From: Christensenellaceae bacterium
GTDB lineage: Bacteria > Bacillota > Clostridia > Christensenellales > Aristaeellaceae
Direction of reading: 5' to 3'
Assembly: GCA_020025205.1 (NCBI GenBank)
Contig: JAHHSO010000002.1
Span: 1 to 64,000 of the forward strand
Length of the DNA: 64,000 nucleotides
Numbering within the stretch: the stretch's first letter is position 1; each line of letters starts with the position of its first letter. Position numbers and translations under genes: made by a program. This document shows positions 1 to 8,410 of this stretch, in pieces. The notes under the pieces were generated by a model. That model had not been told where the DNA came from, made no database searches, and worked only from the letters and a program-made list of their open reading frames with translations.

Positions 1-51
1 TGACCCTTATAGGGTCCTGAGAAAACCACTAGTTTACTAGTGGTTTTTATT
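1..51 (+). repeat. Right end of a second IS200-like element
   Basis: These 51 bases are identical to 6557-6607, the right end of the IS200-like element further on. They contain the palindrome ACCCTTATAGGGT and the terminal hairpin ACCACTAGT-TT-ACTAGTGGT (25-44). The natural reading is that the body of another copy lies just upstream of the window in the same orientation. A solo end left by deletion cannot be excluded. Confidence 0.75.
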
Positions 52-336
52 TGAAACTGTAAGTGGAACAAAAGTGAAAAAAATAGGCTTTTCAACCGGG
101 GCTTTTGCGGGGGCGAAAGGAGGCTGTCAGCGTTGACAAACCGTTTTATATGCACAACTGCTGGATACAGGCGGGCTGGGCACACCAAACAGAACCGCGA
201 TTCGGACATTTTCTTAGATTCGTTTCATGTACCCATGAAAGTTTTATGCGTCATCTCGCGGGAAGATTTTCGCTTTTCTGTGAAGGGATTATTGGCAATA
301 TATGAATGGAGGTCAGAATTGTTAAAAAGAATGATA

Positions 337-1290
337 TCAGGGGGTGAACATGGGATTTTCGCACAGAAGATGCGTCAGAAAAAGTGTATTGACGGCAGAC
401 TCGAAGGCATCCAGCGTGGAGGCTTTGCGTATGGCCTTTTTTGGCTTTTCGGGGGATTCAAAGCAGCAGACCATGTGCGCCATGATTTCACGCATGCGGC
501 CCAATACGACATGCGGCGGATAGATGGCCTTGTAAGCATCCAGCAGTCCCTCGTAAAAATTTTGGAGCATGGAAAGGGTCAGCGTACTGCCGCCGGAAAG
601 CGTCTGGGCAAGAGCAGGATTAGCGATCAGCCCGCGGCCAAGCATAACGGCATGTGTTCCGGGAAAGTCGGCGTTCAGCTGGCGGCAGTCTTCGCAGGAA
701 AAGAGATCACCATTATACACGATGGGACAGGACGAAGAAGCAAGCAGTGTGGAATATAAATCGCGGTGCGGTATGCCTTTGTAAAATTCCTTGCGTGTGC
801 GCGGATGGAGGATGATTTCACAAAAGGGGTAACGAATGAGCAATTCACAGATGCGCTCAAATTCACTTGGAGAAGTGAAGCCGACGCGAGTTTTAATGGA
901 AACAGGCAGCGGCGTTTTCTCAAATACTTCATCCAAAAATCTTTCGAGCGCGGGCAGGTCGGCGAGCATACCCGCGCCTTTTCCCTTTGCGGTGACAGTG
1001 CCGGATGGACAGCCTGCGTTGAGATTGACTTCGGTGTATCCCATGTCAGCCAGTTCGTTTGCAGCCCATATAAAGTGAGCGGCATGTTTGGTCAAAACCT
1101 GCGGCACAACAGGCACACCTTCGTTCCGCTCTGGGGCAATGGCGGACAGGTCTCTATTTGTGAAGCACAGATTTTGAGTGGGACTGATGAAGGGAATAAA
1201 GTATTTGGATACACCCGAAAACTGGGCGTGATGCATGCGACGGAATACGGCATCTGTGACACCTTCCAGCGGAGCAAAGTAAATGGTCAT
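337..1290 (-). CDS. dus: tRNA-dihydrouridine synthase
   Basis: 317 residues, normal for the family. It reduces uridines in the tRNA D-loop to dihydrouridine, using FMN and NAD(P)H in the cytoplasm. The N-terminus has the FMN-binding TIM-barrel start (APLEGVTD, residues 6-13). The catalytic cysteine is Cys94 in NLNAGCPS, and HPRTRKEFYKG (162-172) is the flavin/tRNA-binding segment. The sequence resembles DusB/DusC-type proteins, but the subtype cannot be fixed by eye. A ribosome site (GAAAGG) lies 9 bases before the ATG. It follows the XRE gene on the same strand with a hairpin terminator in between, so expression may depend partly on read-through. The stop is TGA. Confidence 0.9.
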   Translation of the reverse strand: MTIYFAPLEGVTDAVFRRMHHAQFSGVSKYFIPFISPTQNLCFTNRDLSAIAPERNEGVPVVPQVLTKHAAHFIWAANELADMGYTEVNLNAGCPSGTVTAKGKGAGMLADLPALERFLDEVFEKTPLPVSIKTRVGFTSPSEFERICELLIRYPFCEIILHPRTRKEFYKGIPHRDLYSTLLASSSCPIVYNGDLFSCEDCRQLNADFPGTHAVMLGRGLIANPALAQTLSGGSTLTLSMLQNFYEGLLDAYKAIYPPHVVLGRMREIMAHMVCCFESPEKPKKAIRKASTLDAFESAVNTLFLTHLLCENPMFTP

Positions 1291-1308
1291 AGAATCTGCC
1301 TTTCAGAA

Positions 1309-1334
1309 AAAGAAAAAGGCTTGAAAGCCTTTTG
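1309..1334 (-). terminator. Terminator after the XRE gene
   Basis: AAAAGGCTT and AAGCCTTTT form a hairpin around a 3-base loop, followed on the minus strand by a T-rich run. It lies between the XRE regulator and dus. Confidence 0.6.
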
Positions 1335-1363
1335 ATGGGTTGATTGTGAAGGAGCGGCTGAAG

Positions 1364-1732
1364 TTATTGTTCCTCGGCCTTGTCAGATTTGGCAACTTCG
1401 CGGCAGAGGCTGATCATCAGGCGCCGAGCCTGAGAAGAGCAGCCCGAAGCCAGATGCGCGATGACATCTGCGATAGAATCGGATTCCTCGCAGGAAGAAA
1501 GAACGAGCGGTTCGTCTACCAGACAGCCGTTTAAAAGGGAGACGAAAGGAACATGGAGTGTACAGGCAATGTTGGCAAGCAGCTCCAGCGACACCGGACG
1601 TTCGCCGCGTTCCAGACGGCCGAAGTGCAGAATGGAAATTTTCATTTGTTCGGCAGCTTGTTCCTGTGTCAGGTTAGCGTGAAGACGCGCAGCGCGGATA
1701 TTGCGACCGATGACCTTATAAGAAACCAACAT
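1364..1732 (-). CDS. XRE-family helix-turn-helix regulator
   Basis: 122 residues. The N-terminal half (about residues 7-62) is a Cro/CI-type HTH: IGRNIRAARLHANLTQEQAA, then a recognition helix region ending LERGERPVSLELLANIA. The C-terminal part (about 70-122) is an unassigned helical region. An in-frame ATG exists further upstream, but the start at 1732 is chosen because GGAGG lies 7 bases before it. It sits between rarA and dus on the same strand. Two similar 11-bp repeats just upstream could be its operator. The regulated genes cannot be named from sequence; autoregulation is an inference. Confidence 0.8.
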   Translation of the reverse strand: MLVSYKVIGRNIRAARLHANLTQEQAAEQMKISILHFGRLERGERPVSLELLANIACTLHVPFVSLLNGCLVDEPLVLSSCEESDSIADVIAHLASGCSSQARRLMISLCREVAKSDKAEEQ

Positions 1733-1761
1733 TGTCCTACCTCCATTCTTTCTTCTATCAT

Positions 1762-1797
1762 ATCCCGAAATGTCTAAAAAAAACACATCCTGAAATG
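1762..1797. promoter_or_regulatory. Paired direct repeat upstream of the XRE gene
   Basis: ATCCCGAAATG (1762-1772) and ATCCTGAAATG (1787-1797) repeat at 25-bp spacing in the rarA-xre gap. They are nested within the inverted repeat TTCTATCAT (1753-1761) and ATGATAGAA (1794-1802). The position suits an autoregulatory operator of the XRE protein. This is inferred from position and symmetry only. Confidence 0.3.
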
Positions 1798-1842
1798 ATA
1801 GAAACATCCAAAATAGAGGTTGAAAATACGAAGAATTACGTA

Positions 1843-3153
1843 TCAAGGATCAATCATGCCGCGAGTTTTTCTTCGCTCGCGCAGTTTGAATTCTTGACCC
1901 TGATCAGAAGGAATGTAGTAACGATGTCCTTTGAGTTCGGGCGGCATGTACTCCTGTTTGACCCAATGACCGGGATAGTCGTGAGGATATTTGTATTGTG
2001 CGCCGGAGCCAAGCCGCTCGTGGCCAGCGTAGTGAGTGTCTCGCAGATGCACAGGAACGGCACCAAACCCGCCTTTCTGAGCATCTGATGTACAGGCATC
2101 CAGCGCCATGACCACAGAATTGGACTTGGGACTTTCGCAGATTGCGATGATGGCTTGCGCCATGGAGAGACGCGCTTCCGGCAGCCCAACGGCTTCCAGC
2201 GCCTGAGAAGCAGCGACAGCCTGGAGCATGGCCAGCGGGTTGGCAAGGCCAACGTCTTCGCTGGCATGGGCAATGATTCGCCGCGCGATCAGCCGCGGAT
2301 CAACGCCGGCGTACAGGAGCCTTGCAAACCATGCCAGTGCGGCATCGGAGTCACTGCCGCGCAGGCTCTTGCAGAAGGCGGAAAGCATGTCGTAATAGAG
2401 CGATTCATCGCAGCGAATAACAGGTTTTTGGATGGATTCTTCTGCAACGGGAAGCGTTACATGGATGACGCCGTTTTGATCTTTGGGCGTGGTCAAAACG
2501 GCAAGTTCCAATGCCCCCAGGGCTGAGCGGACATCACCGTTTGCCACGCGGGCAATATGGAAAAGGGCATCGTCATCAACGGTGAGCTTCATTTTTCCGT
2601 AGCCGCGTTCTGGGTCAATGATGGCGCGGGTGAGTGCAGACACGACATCTTCCTCGGAAAGAGGCTTAAATTCAAAGATTCTGCACCGGCTGACAATGGC
2701 CGGGGTCATTGCGATGAGCGGGTTTTCCGTTGTGGAGCCGATAAAGCGAACGATGCCGCGCTCAATAGCGGGGAGGATGGAGTCGGATTGGGACTTGCTC
2801 CAGCGATGACATTCGTCCAGCAGCAGATAAGTCGCCTGCCCGTAAAGCGAACGCCTCTCCTCGGCCTCTTTGATAACCTTCCTCACATCTGCCACGCCGC
2901 TGGTAACAGCGTTTAGCTGAACGAATGCGGAATGAGTCGTGCCGGCGATGATAGAAGCGAGCGTTGTTTTGCCGCAGCCGGGCGGACCGTAAAAGATGGA
3001 GGAGGTCATCCGGTCGGCTTCAATGGCGCGGCGAAGCAGGCGGCCAGGGCCGACGATGTGTTCCTGACCGATGAATTCATCCAATGTGCGCGGACGCATC
3101 CTGTCAGCCAGCGGAGAAAGTTGGGCATCGTTGATTGAAAAAAGATCCTGCAT
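1843..3153 (-). CDS. rarA: Replication-associated recombination protein A (RarA/MgsA AAA+ ATPase)
   Basis: 436 residues. RarA is a clamp-loader-like AAA+ ATPase that acts at stalled replication forks. Visible features are the N-terminal RMRPRTLDEFIGQEHIVG block (19-36), Walker A GPPGCGKT (56-63), Walker B LLLDECH (110-116), sensor 1 IGSTTENP, and the C-terminal MgsA domain with a SEDVGLANP segment. In-frame codons run upstream, but AAGGAGG six bases before the ATG at 3153 fixes the start. A promoter with TATAAT and TTGTCC lies immediately upstream. The stop is TGA. Confidence 0.93.
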   Translation of the reverse strand: MQDLFSINDAQLSPLADRMRPRTLDEFIGQEHIVGPGRLLRRAIEADRMTSSIFYGPPGCGKTTLASIIAGTTHSAFVQLNAVTSGVADVRKVIKEAEERRSLYGQATYLLLDECHRWSKSQSDSILPAIERGIVRFIGSTTENPLIAMTPAIVSRCRIFEFKPLSEEDVVSALTRAIIDPERGYGKMKLTVDDDALFHIARVANGDVRSALGALELAVLTTPKDQNGVIHVTLPVAEESIQKPVIRCDESLYYDMLSAFCKSLRGSDSDAALAWFARLLYAGVDPRLIARRIIAHASEDVGLANPLAMLQAVAASQALEAVGLPEARLSMAQAIIAICESPKSNSVVMALDACTSDAQKGGFGAVPVHLRDTHYAGHERLGSGAQYKYPHDYPGHWVKQEYMPPELKGHRYYIPSDQGQEFKLRERRKTRGMIDP

Positions 3154-3180
3154 GATGAACCTCCTTGAGTCTGTTCTTTC

Positions 3181-3209
3181 ATTATATCTGTTTCGAACCA
3201 AAAGGACAA
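3181..3209 (-). promoter_or_regulatory. Promoter of rarA
   Basis: On the minus strand, TTGTCC (-35, 3204-3209) and TATAAT (-10, 3181-3186) are separated by 17 bases, about 28 bases before the rarA start. The -10 is perfect and the -35 is partial. Confidence 0.6.
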
Positions 3210-3870
3210 GGGGGGCAAAAGTCGGGACGATGATGAAGAGGAAAGAGAAATTTGCCAAATTAGAAATTAAATGTTATTTTTTATTCAGTTGATGACGCTG
3301 TATGAGCGGGCGGGAGGAATGAGGCATAAACGGCATGTCGGATAGGAAGAAAAATGGTTGACTGAGCAGAACGCTTCCTTTTTAAAAAGTGCGAAATCGT
3401 ACATGCCTGTGAATAAAAAAAGTCGCTGCTGCCCACCCGGGGATCGGAACGTTGAAAAAGAAGCTGCGGGACAGAATGTCTATTGTTCAATCAGATACGA
3501 TGAAGTATGAATACAGCTGCACCTGACTGTTTGAAACGTGCGGAATGCTGCACGGAGGGGATCGAACGAATGACTCGGGCCAATTTGAAATGGAGGATGG
3601 GTAACTTTGGTTTGTTATTGAATGTTTATTTACCCTCAAATGCTGGATGACGATCGCGTGCGATGTATTTTCGGGACAGGCTGCAAAGAAGATGAATAGG
3701 TGAAAAAGGATATGTATTTTACTGGGCAGAGCTGCCTAAAAGATGGAGAAACCGATAGGCTGATAGAGCACAGTGCTCCCAAGAAGGTTACAATTTGTAC
3801 AGGCTGAACAATCAGACAGAGAGCCTGCAAAACAATATGTATTTTTTTTATCAGACATTTGAAAAAGTGC
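3210..3870. other. Gene-free stretch of about 660 bases
   Basis: Moderately AT-rich DNA between rarA and the reductase promoter. The open frames here are short, lack ribosome sites and encode nothing recognisable. Fragments such as GGGGATCGAAC (near 3557) recall a tRNA T-arm on the opposite strand, but no cloverleaf can be built. It may hold decayed sequence or a small RNA; I see no supportable gene. Confidence 0.4.
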
Positions 3871-3900
3871 TTGATTTTGGAAGGGGAGTGACTGTATAAT
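3871..3900 (+). promoter_or_regulatory. Promoter of the flavin reductase gene
   Basis: TTGATT (3871-3876) and TATAAT (3895-3900) are 18 bases apart. They predict a 5' leader of about 115 bases before the ATG at 4025. Confidence 0.55.
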
Positions 3901-4024
3901 AGAAGGTAGGCAAGCTGGATACACACTGTATAAGGGGATTTTCCCGCCAGCTGTTTTTCCGGAAGACCGCACCGGAATGAAAGGCGGTCAGGCAGTTTTG
4001 CCGAAGAACGAAAGGAGAATATCC

Positions 4025-5776
4025 ATGAAGAAAACGATCTTTGCTGCTTCGCTGGCGGCTATGATGCTTGTGACGGTCAGCGCATCTGCGATGACTGCTG
4101 GCACCTATGAGGCTGTCGGAACGGGCATGGGCGGCGATGTCAAGGTTGCCGTCACCGTGACCGAGGATAAGATTGAATCTATCGAAATTCTCGAACATGC
4201 AGAGACCCCGGGCATCTCTGACCCGGCGATTGAACAGGTTCCCGCTGCAATTGTTGAGGCTCAGAGCCTGGCGGTTGACGGTGTGACCGGCGCAACCATG
4301 ACTTCTACTGCGATTTTTACGGCAGTGGAAGCTGCGCTGACCGAAGCCGGCGCGGATATGGAGGCCTTCAAGACGGCTCCCGTTGTGGAAGAATCGGAGG
4401 GAAAGACCGTTGAAGTGACCACCGATGTTGTGGTTGTCGGCGCAGGCGGCGCTGGCGTGGCGGCGGCTGTCGAGGCATTTGACGGCGGCGCTCAGGTTGT
4501 TCTGCTGGAGAAGCTTCCGCAGGTCGGCGGCACAACTGCGACCAGTCAGGGCATGGTTGGCGGCTATGAGACCAAGTTCACCAAGGCGCTTGATGTGCAC
4601 TACACCTTTGAAGAGATGTATGGCAACCTGATGAACAACGCTTCTTATCGCCTTGATCCGGCACTGACGGAAATCACGGTTAAGAATTCCGGTGCAACCA
4701 TCGACTGGATGGCTGACAGAATGAGCATGCCGTTCATGGACGAGGTCAGGGTTGGCTATGGCCCGCTTCAGATGATGCACGTGGTTGACGGAGCCGGCAT
4801 TGCGATGCGCACCGCGATGGAGGAGACCATCGCCGGCACGGAGATCAATCTGATGCTCAACACTGAAGCAACGGAGATCCTCATGAATGAAGACGGCAGC
4901 GTGAAGGGTGTGAAGGCCAAGAATGGCGCAGACACCGTGATCGTCAACGCGGACAGCGTCATCATCACCACTGGCGGCTACGCGTTTAATCCGGAACTGA
5001 CCGAGCGTCTTGATCCGGAGAAGATTGGTGTTATGGCTGTTGGTTTCCCGGGAGCGACTGGCGAGGGCGTTATGATGGCCAGCAACGTTGGCGCAGCCCT
5101 GACCCATACCGGCGACATGATGTGCGTTCTCAAGGACTACGAAATCATGGCTGAGCACAACGGCAATTCTGCTACTGCATCCGTCTCCGGCTTCATTGCC
5201 CGCGACAACCTTGTTATGGTCGGCGCGAACGGCAAGCGTTTCGTGGACGAGAAGGATGTGGGCTACATGACCCAGAAGCTCAATAGCCCGGTGTTCGATC
5301 AGATGCATCGTGACGGCCTCGGCTATGTTTGGGCTATCAGCGATCAGGCTTCCCTGGATGCCGGTGAGCGTCCGATCAAGCGCGGCCTTGATATGGAGTT
5401 TGTTAAGGCAGACACCTTCGAAGAGCTGGCAGAGAAGATGGGCCTGGATGCAGCTGCTTTGACTGAAACCCTGACTAACTATAATTCCTACTGCGAAGCT
5501 GGTCATGATCCGGAATTCGGCCGCCTGAAACTGGCGAAGCTGGAAGCACCGTATGTGGCGGTTCGCGTGACCCCGTGCGAGATCATCACCTATGGCGGCA
5601 TTGCCCGCAATGTGAACGGCGAAGTTATCCGCGCGGATGGAACCGTTATTCCGGGCCTGTATACCGCCGGTGAAGCCAGCGCCAACAGCGCATATATGGG
5701 ATTCACCATTTCCAATGCGTTCACTTGGGGCCGCATTGCAGGCGGCAGCGCTGCACAGTTTGCTTTGGCAAAGTAA
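4025..5776 (+). CDS. Secreted flavoprotein reductase with FMN-binding and FAD-binding domains
   Basis: 583 residues. The order is a signal peptide (1-22, ending ASA), an FMN-binding domain (about 24-105) with the flavinylation motif DGVTGAT (85-91), and a fumarate reductase/flavocytochrome c FAD domain beginning VVVVGAGGAGVAAA (135-148). ApbE-type enzymes attach FMN covalently to the last Thr of such a motif (Thr91 here). Proteins of this build pass electrons from membrane donors to small unsaturated acids outside the cell. The substrate (fumarate, urocanate, a cinnamate or other) cannot be told. There is no lipobox, so membrane anchoring is not evident. AAAGGAG before the ATG sets the start. 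It is monocistronic, with its own promoter and terminator. Confidence 0.85.
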   Translation: MKKTIFAASLAAMMLVTVSASAMTAGTYEAVGTGMGGDVKVAVTVTEDKIESIEILEHAETPGISDPAIEQVPAAIVEAQSLAVDGVTGATMTSTAIFTAVEAALTEAGADMEAFKTAPVVEESEGKTVEVTTDVVVVGAGGAGVAAAVEAFDGGAQVVLLEKLPQVGGTTATSQGMVGGYETKFTKALDVHYTFEEMYGNLMNNASYRLDPALTEITVKNSGATIDWMADRMSMPFMDEVRVGYGPLQMMHVVDGAGIAMRTAMEETIAGTEINLMLNTEATEILMNEDGSVKGVKAKNGADTVIVNADSVIITTGGYAFNPELTERLDPEKIGVMAVGFPGATGEGVMMASNVGAALTHTGDMMCVLKDYEIMAEHNGNSATASVSGFIARDNLVMVGANGKRFVDEKDVGYMTQKLNSPVFDQMHRDGLGYVWAISDQASLDAGERPIKRGLDMEFVKADTFEELAEKMGLDAAALTETLTNYNSYCEAGHDPEFGRLKLAKLEAPYVAVRVTPCEIITYGGIARNVNGEVIRADGTVIPGLYTAGEASANSAYMGFTISNAFTWGRIAGGSAAQFALAK

Positions 5777-5826
5777 TTTAGGTTTTGCGTGATGCTTTTG
5801 AATAGTATCCGTTTCAGACCGTAAAC

Positions 5827-5866
5827 AAAAAGGTGTTTTCGCCATGCGGAAGCACCTTTTTCAGTT
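5827..5866 (+). terminator. Terminator after the flavin reductase
   Basis: AAAAAGGTG (5827-5835) pairs with CACCTTTTT (5853-5861), giving a stem that ends in a T run. Confidence 0.8.
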
Positions 5867-5931
5867 GGATGCCGAAGGCGTAATAAAAACCACTGGTTCT
5901 ACCAGTGGTAAATAAAAAACACCTTGGTAAA

Positions 5932-5998
5932 AATAAAACCTCCATGTTAGGGTTGTGATGGTTAGCACCGCATCACGAGAAAACATGGAGGTTTTATT
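5932..5998 (+). promoter_or_regulatory. Leader hairpin hiding the transposase ribosome site
   Basis: A perfect 17-bp inverted repeat (5932-5948 with 5982-5998) encloses an inner stem GTGATG/CATCAC (5955-5960, 5971-5976). The GGAGG for tnpA (5987-5991) lies inside the outer stem, so the mRNA would fold its own ribosome site shut. IS200 elements are known to limit transposase translation in this way. Confidence 0.8.
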
Positions 5999-6001
5999 AC
6001 A

Positions 6002-6469
6002 ATGAAAAACGACGTAAACCATACCGCACATTCAACGTACAGATGTGAATACCATATCGTATTTGCACCAAAGTACAGAAGGAAAGTGATCTACAAGGAA
6101 CTACGGAAAGACATAGGAGAAATCTTCCGAAAACTCTGCAATGAAATGAAAGTGGAAATTATAGAAGCAGAGGCATGTCCCGACCATATCCATATGCTGG
6201 TAAGTATCCCGCCATATATGAGTGTAGCACGGTTTGTAGGAACACTCAAGAGTAAAAGTGCGCTGATGATTTTTGACAGGCATGCAAATTTGAAATAGAA
6301 GTATGGAAGCAGACATTTCTGGTGTAGAGGATACTATGTAGATACAGTAGGCAAAAACAAAAAGATCATAGAAGAGTATATTAGAAACCAGCTGGAAGAG
6401 GACGCAGTTGCAGAGCAGATATCTATGAAAGAGTACATGGACCCGTTTACGGGTGAGCCTGTGAAATAA
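6002..6469 (+). pseudogene. tnpA: IS200 transposase TnpA interrupted by an in-frame TAG
   Basis: The frame encodes a Y1 HUH single-strand transposase. HTAHSTYRCEYHIVFAPKYR opens the protein, and the HUH pair is His-x-His in CPDHIHMLVSIPP. At 6296-6298 a TAG follows FDRHANLK. The same frame then continues KYGSRHFWCRGYYVDTVGKN and runs to a TAA at 6467-6469, 155 codons in total, the normal family length. The catalytic Tyr lies in RGYYVDTVG, after the TAG, so the 98-residue product would be inactive. Relatives have Tyr or Phe at the TAG position, one base change away from Tyr. Either this is a simple nonsense mutation or TAG is read as an amino acid here. Confidence 0.85.
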
Positions 6470-6744
6470 GGCAAAAAAAGCAGCCACTTTAAGTGGCCGC
6501 CTGTAATATTGATGCGATGATAATCCTCAGTACCCCTTATAGGGGTTGGCATGTGATGACCCTTATAGGGTCCTGAGAAAACCACTAGTTTACTAGTGGT
6601 TTTTATTATGAAATTTAGTTTGTGTCGCTGCGGGAAGCAAGGGCTGAACAGCACAGTTTAGAAGAAGGAAAAATACATAGACCGGGGGATAAAAAGGACT
6701 GACCCCAAAGTCCTCTTCTCAACAATTCAGAATGCATCAAAGTG

Positions 6745-6796
6745 AAAAAATCCAGCAGGAACCAAGGAAACGCCTTGATTGCCTGCTGGATTTTTA
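6745..6796 (-). terminator. Terminator after the peptide-binding protein gene
   Basis: AAAAATCCAGCAGG (6746-6759) pairs with CCTGCTGGATTTTT (6782-6795). A-rich and T-rich flanks make it usable in both directions. Confidence 0.85.
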
Positions 6797-6826
6797 TTTA
6801 TGAGTTTTTGTACAGATCAACGTGTA

Positions 6827-8395
6827 TTATTGGCCGTAATTTTCAATGCCGCGCAGAAGCTCCAGTTCGCGAATGTCGCGGGCGGTGGTAAATGCAGAGC
6901 GGGAAAGAAGCGCACCGGAACGCCAGTATAAACATATATACGGCATGTCCTGCTCAAATTGATCCTGAATAAGCCGCATTACGTTCTGATAATCGTCGGC
7001 GTTGTAGCTGGAACGCATCTGAGAAAGAAGATTGTTCATGTCATCGCTGCGATAGCGCGTGTAGTTGCAGCTTGCTGTTGAAGTGAGTGTGAACCCCGGA
7101 TCAGGATTTACGTCAAAATTGAATGCACACAACGCGAGAGAATAGTCACCGCTTTTCAGTTTTTCCATCACCTCTTGACGTGTCCAGGTGGTGACGGAGG
7201 CGGAAATGCCGACGGCTTCCAGCTGCTCTTTGATCTTGTTGGCAGCATTGGTGCGAACGGTTGAACCGGGTTCGTCGTAAACGAGAATGCGCAGGCCTTC
7301 AAGCGGCTTGCCATCCTTATAGCGTTTGCCGTCATCGGCCAGCTTATAGCCTGCTGTATCCAGAAGGGATTCGGCCATGCGCGGGTCGTAAATGTCGTGG
7401 ATGGTCGATTCGTTGGAAATCCATGTGCCCGCCGGAATGGGGGTGTAGGCTACGGTTGCCATGCCCTGATAGGTAGAGGTAATCAGCTCAGAACGGTTGA
7501 TGGCATAAGAAATGGCCTTGCGAATGAGATTTTCACCATTTTCATCGCTCTTAAAATCTTTATAAGCGCGGTTGACCAACAACACTTCAAGCTGGCGCGT
7601 GCGTGCAGTGAAGGAAAAGGAATTAAGCGAGCCGGAATAGCGGGAAGCGTTGATGGAGCGCGTCATGGCAATGTCTACATCCTGCGTATCAAATGCGTTC
7701 AGCGCGCGATCAGGAGTGGGGTAAATGCCAGCGCGGATATTTTTAACCAGGGGCTTGCGTTTCCACCAGCCGTCGTTAGCCGTCAGCCAGATGGATGCAC
7801 CCTGCTCATAACCGTCATAGCGATATGGGCCGGTACCGGAAGGCATGTCGTTGTTGACCTCGGAAGCCGGCAGAATGGGGAAATTGAGCGAGTAAAGCGA
7901 ACCGTATGAAGCGCGGCGGAGTGTAAAGCGCAGGGTTTGTGCATCCACAGCTTCCCATGATTTAATCGAATAGAATGTGGAATAGTACAGCCCGCGATCT
8001 TCCAACGGGACTTCAGAGTTGAGCTCTTCATCGAAACCGGACAGCGCATACATCTGGTCGAGCGTGGCGATGACATCTGCGCTGGTGAGAGGCTGACCGC
8101 TGTGGAACTTGACGTCATCGCGAAGCACGACTTCCAGTTTGCGGCCGTCATTGGTGAAGGTGAAAGAATAGGCCAGTTCGGGCTGCGGCTGATAGTTGTC
8201 GTCCATTGTGAACAAGCTGTCGTATACGAGATCCAGAATGCTGACCACATCGCGCTGGTTTAATTCCAGCGGGCGGAGACGAAGGTCATTTGTAGCAACA
8301 ATGGCACAGGACAGCGAAGATGAGGAGGCGGCAAAAGATGGAGCAGCGAAGGAAATGAGCATTGCAGCCAGAAGGCCGCAGAAGAAACGGCGCAT
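6827..8395 (-). CDS. ABC transporter substrate-binding protein, peptide family 5
   Basis: 522 residues with a signal peptide (1-23, ending SFA) and a DppA/OppA-type fold. The family block is VYDSLFTMDD...PELAYSFTFTNDGRKLEVVLRDDVKFHSGQPLTSADV near the N-terminus. It would capture a peptide, nickel or similar solute outside the membrane for an importer. No permease or ATPase gene is nearby. No lipobox cysteine follows the signal, unusual for a Gram-positive binding protein. An alternative GTG at 8401 is possible, but AAGGAGA six bases before the ATG at 8395 favours that codon. It ends the coaE-slt-SBP run, 15 bases after the transglycosylase. Confidence 0.85.
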   Translation of the reverse strand: MRRFFCGLLAAMLISFAAPSFAASSSSLSCAIVATNDLRLRPLELNQRDVVSILDLVYDSLFTMDDNYQPQPELAYSFTFTNDGRKLEVVLRDDVKFHSGQPLTSADVIATLDQMYALSGFDEELNSEVPLEDRGLYYSTFYSIKSWEAVDAQTLRFTLRRASYGSLYSLNFPILPASEVNNDMPSGTGPYRYDGYEQGASIWLTANDGWWKRKPLVKNIRAGIYPTPDRALNAFDTQDVDIAMTRSINASRYSGSLNSFSFTARTRQLEVLLVNRAYKDFKSDENGENLIRKAISYAINRSELITSTYQGMATVAYTPIPAGTWISNESTIHDIYDPRMAESLLDTAGYKLADDGKRYKDGKPLEGLRILVYDEPGSTVRTNAANKIKEQLEAVGISASVTTWTRQEVMEKLKSGDYSLALCAFNFDVNPDPGFTLTSTASCNYTRYRSDDMNNLLSQMRSSYNADDYQNVMRLIQDQFEQDMPYICLYWRSGALLSRSAFTTARDIRELELLRGIENYGQ

Positions 8396-8410
8396 GGACA
8401 CTCTCCTTTT

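Larger units (their letters stand above)
5885..6607 (+). mobile_element. IS200/IS605-family element (IS200 type, transposase only)
   Basis: About 720 bases with the family hallmarks: a subterminal hairpin at the left end (ACCACTGGT-TCT-ACCAGTGGT, 5889-5909), one at the right end (ACCACTAGT-TT-ACTAGTGGT, 6581-6600), no terminal inverted repeats, and one small transposase gene. Small palindromes CCCCTTATAGGGG and ACCCTTATAGGGT lie before the right end. It sits in the gap after the reductase terminator and breaks no visible gene. Exact ends are uncertain by several bases. Its right end recurs at position 1, so at least two copies exist locally. Confidence 0.85.

Noticed and set aside
3400..3580. 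tRNA-like scraps (for example GGGGATCGAAC)
   Set aside because: No acceptor, D-arm or anticodon stem can be paired on either strand.
3851..5845. 664-codon open frame on the minus strand
   Set aside because: It is the mirror of the flavin reductase gene. The protein is rich in His, Arg, Cys and Asn, has no start site and resembles nothing, as expected from the antisense of a GC-biased gene.
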